Source of the DNA: an uncultured Eubacteriales bacterium
Lineage (GTDB): Bacteria > Bacillota > Clostridia > Oscillospirales > UBA644
Length of the DNA: 7,481 nt
Direction: 5' to 3'
Assembly (NCBI GenBank): GCA_934481505.1
Contig: CAKSPP010000061.1
Span: 1 to 7,481, forward strand
The stretch's first letter is position 1. Every line of letters starts with the position of its first letter. A program made the translations under genes and the position numbers. Shown piece after piece: positions 6,650-7,481 of the stretch. The notes under the pieces were generated by a model. The model worked only from the letters and a program-made list of their open reading frames with translations, was not told the origin of the DNA and searched no databases.

Positions 6650-7481
6650 CTGTCGGCTCCTTTCAGGATTTCTTTATAATATGAAACGGTTTTTTCGGCG
6701 GTCTTCTCCCACGAAAAACGGGAGAGAATGTCTTCGGCTGCTTTTTTACGCAGCTTTTCGACCGTTTCGGGGTTTGTGAGCAGCAATTCGAGTTTTTCTT
6801 TTAAGTCGTCAACATTGCCCTTTTCGAAAAACAGGGCGGTGTCTTTGCAAACGGCGGTGTTTTCGGGAATATCCGAGCAGAGAACCGCGTTTGAATAGGA
6901 TAACGCTTCGAGAAGGCTTATCGACATGCCTTCGAGGTTTGACGGCAGGCAGACCGCATAGGCGTTTGAATAAACAGAAGATAAAGTTTCGCCTGCGACA
7001 AAGCCCGTGAAAATTATGTTTTCGTTTCCTGCGGCAAGGGTTTTTAATTTCGCGACATATTCGTCGGTGTCGCTTGATTCTCCGCAGATAACGAGTTTTT
7101 TGTCGGTTTTGATTTTGTTATAGGCTTCTATAAGATAGTGAATTCCCTTTTCTTCGGTAAGCCTTGCGACAACGCAGATATAGGAATCTTTCGTAATACC
7201 GAATTTTTCCGAAATGATTTTGTCGTCGGTTTTTTCGGGTTTTGCAATTCCGTTCGGAATAATAACGGCGTCTCTGCCGTAAGTTTTTTTGAAATAGTCT
7301 CTTGCACTTTCGCTTAAAACTATAATTCCGTCGGCGTGCTTTGCTATCATTTTTTCGCCGAATTTGATATATTTCGCTCCGAAACCGTGCTGCCATTTAT
7401 CACGCTGCCAGTCGAGTCCGTGAACCGTCGCAACGCACTTTTTTCCGAAAAGCTTAGCTATCCGCATTGCGGCGCACGGTC
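6646..7481 (-). CDS. GT4 family glycosyltransferase (N-terminus cut off by the window edge)
   Basis: The frame is open through the right edge: four codons (P-C-A-A) precede the first visible Met at 7467-7465. That Met is therefore internal, and probably about 80-100 residues are missing. Numbering from that Met, the family blocks are TVHGLDWQRDKW at 14-25, SESARDYF at 52-59, IPNGI at 70-74, ARLTEEKG at 101-108 and LEGMSISLLEA at 178-188. The last holds the EX7E donor motif (E179 and E187). This is a complete C-terminal GT-B nucleotide-sugar-binding domain plus part of the acceptor domain. The HGLDWQR..KW block is typical of GT4 enzymes in capsule and exopolysaccharide clusters. It likely acts at the cytoplasmic membrane on a lipid-linked oligosaccharide; the donor sugar cannot be inferred. 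The TGA stop overlaps the phosphoesterase ATG by 4 bases, implying translational coupling. Confidence 0.93.
   Translation of the reverse strand, partial: PCAAMRIAKLFGKKCVATVHGLDWQRDKWQHGFGAKYIKFGEKMIAKHADGIIVLSESARDYFKKTYGRDAVIIPNGIAKPEKTDDKIISEKFGITKDSYICVVARLTEEKGIHYLIEAYNKIKTDKKLVICGESSDTDEYVAKLKTLAAGNENIIFTGFVAGETLSSVYSNAYAVCLPSNLEGMSISLLEALSYSNAVLCSDIPENTAVCKDTALFFEKGNVDDLKEKLELLLTNPETVEKLRKKAAEDILSRFSWEKTAEKTVSYYKEILKGADR

Larger units (their letters stand above)
1..7481 (-). other. Polysaccharide assembly operon segment (six co-directional genes, both ends cut)
   Basis: Six minus-strand reading frames follow one another with junctions of -4, +12, +14, +16 and +9 bases, and SD sequences overlap or abut the preceding stop codons. 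The gene content (two GT4 glycosyltransferases, two Wzz-like proteins, a Wzy/WaaL-like protein and a membrane phosphoesterase) is typical of a Wzy-dependent surface polysaccharide locus. No gap is long enough for an obvious promoter, and I see no hairpin followed by a T-run that would act as a terminator, so both operon ends lie outside the window. Co-transcription is inferred from spacing. Confidence 0.85.

Noticed and set aside
7465..7467. ATG as the true start of the right-hand glycosyltransferase
   Set aside because: The frame stays open to the edge (P-C-A-A before the Met), and the GT4 N-terminal strand and glycine loop are missing, so this Met is internal.
1..7481. CRISPR array, tRNA/rRNA, insertion sequence, riboswitch or terminator
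   Set aside because: No regularly spaced repeats, cloverleaf-like segments, transposase motifs or inverted-repeat ends were seen, and all gaps between genes are 16 bases or shorter, leaving no room for leader structures.

Overview
All coding sequence in this 7.5 kb window lies on the minus strand. It is a compact stretch of a surface or exopolysaccharide assembly operon, cut at both ends. The organism is probably a Gram-positive Clostridia-like Firmicute: the Shine-Dalgarno (SD) sequences are strong (AAGGAGG), two genes start with TTG, base composition looks moderate, and the envelope proteins have simple membrane architectures. This taxonomic placement is inference; no rRNA or marker gene is present.

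Reading in the direction of transcription (right to left), the genes are: (1) a GT4-type glycosyltransferase missing its N-terminus at the right edge; (2) a membrane-anchored calcineurin-like metallophosphoesterase with an unusual cytoplasmic N-terminal domain; (3) a Wzz-like polysaccharide co-polymerase with an extra N-terminal membrane helix; (4) a second, paralogous Wzz-like protein whose cytoplasmic C-terminus is a degenerate GGDEF domain; (5) an O-antigen ligase/polymerase (Wzy/WaaL-like) membrane protein; (6) a second GT4-type glycosyltransferase cut off at the left edge. Junctions are a 4-base ATGA overlap, then gaps of 12, 14, 16 and 9 bases. The genes are therefore almost certainly co-transcribed, and no promoter or terminator is visible in the window.

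A plausible working model is as follows. The two glycosyltransferases build a lipid-linked repeat unit. The Wzy-like protein polymerises it outside the membrane. The two Wzz-like proteins, possibly as a hetero-oligomer, set chain length or couple polymerisation to export. The notable point is that the usual Gram-positive partners of the chain-length protein, a tyrosine (BY) kinase and its PHP phosphatase, are absent from the window. The co-polymerase instead carries a GGDEF-like domain whose signature is GNSHF and which lacks an obvious c-di-GMP inhibitory site. Next to it is a phosphoesterase with two altered active-site motifs. This looks like an alternative, nucleotide- or protein-sensing control module for a Wzy-type polysaccharide pathway. 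There is no stretch over 300 bases without a gene.
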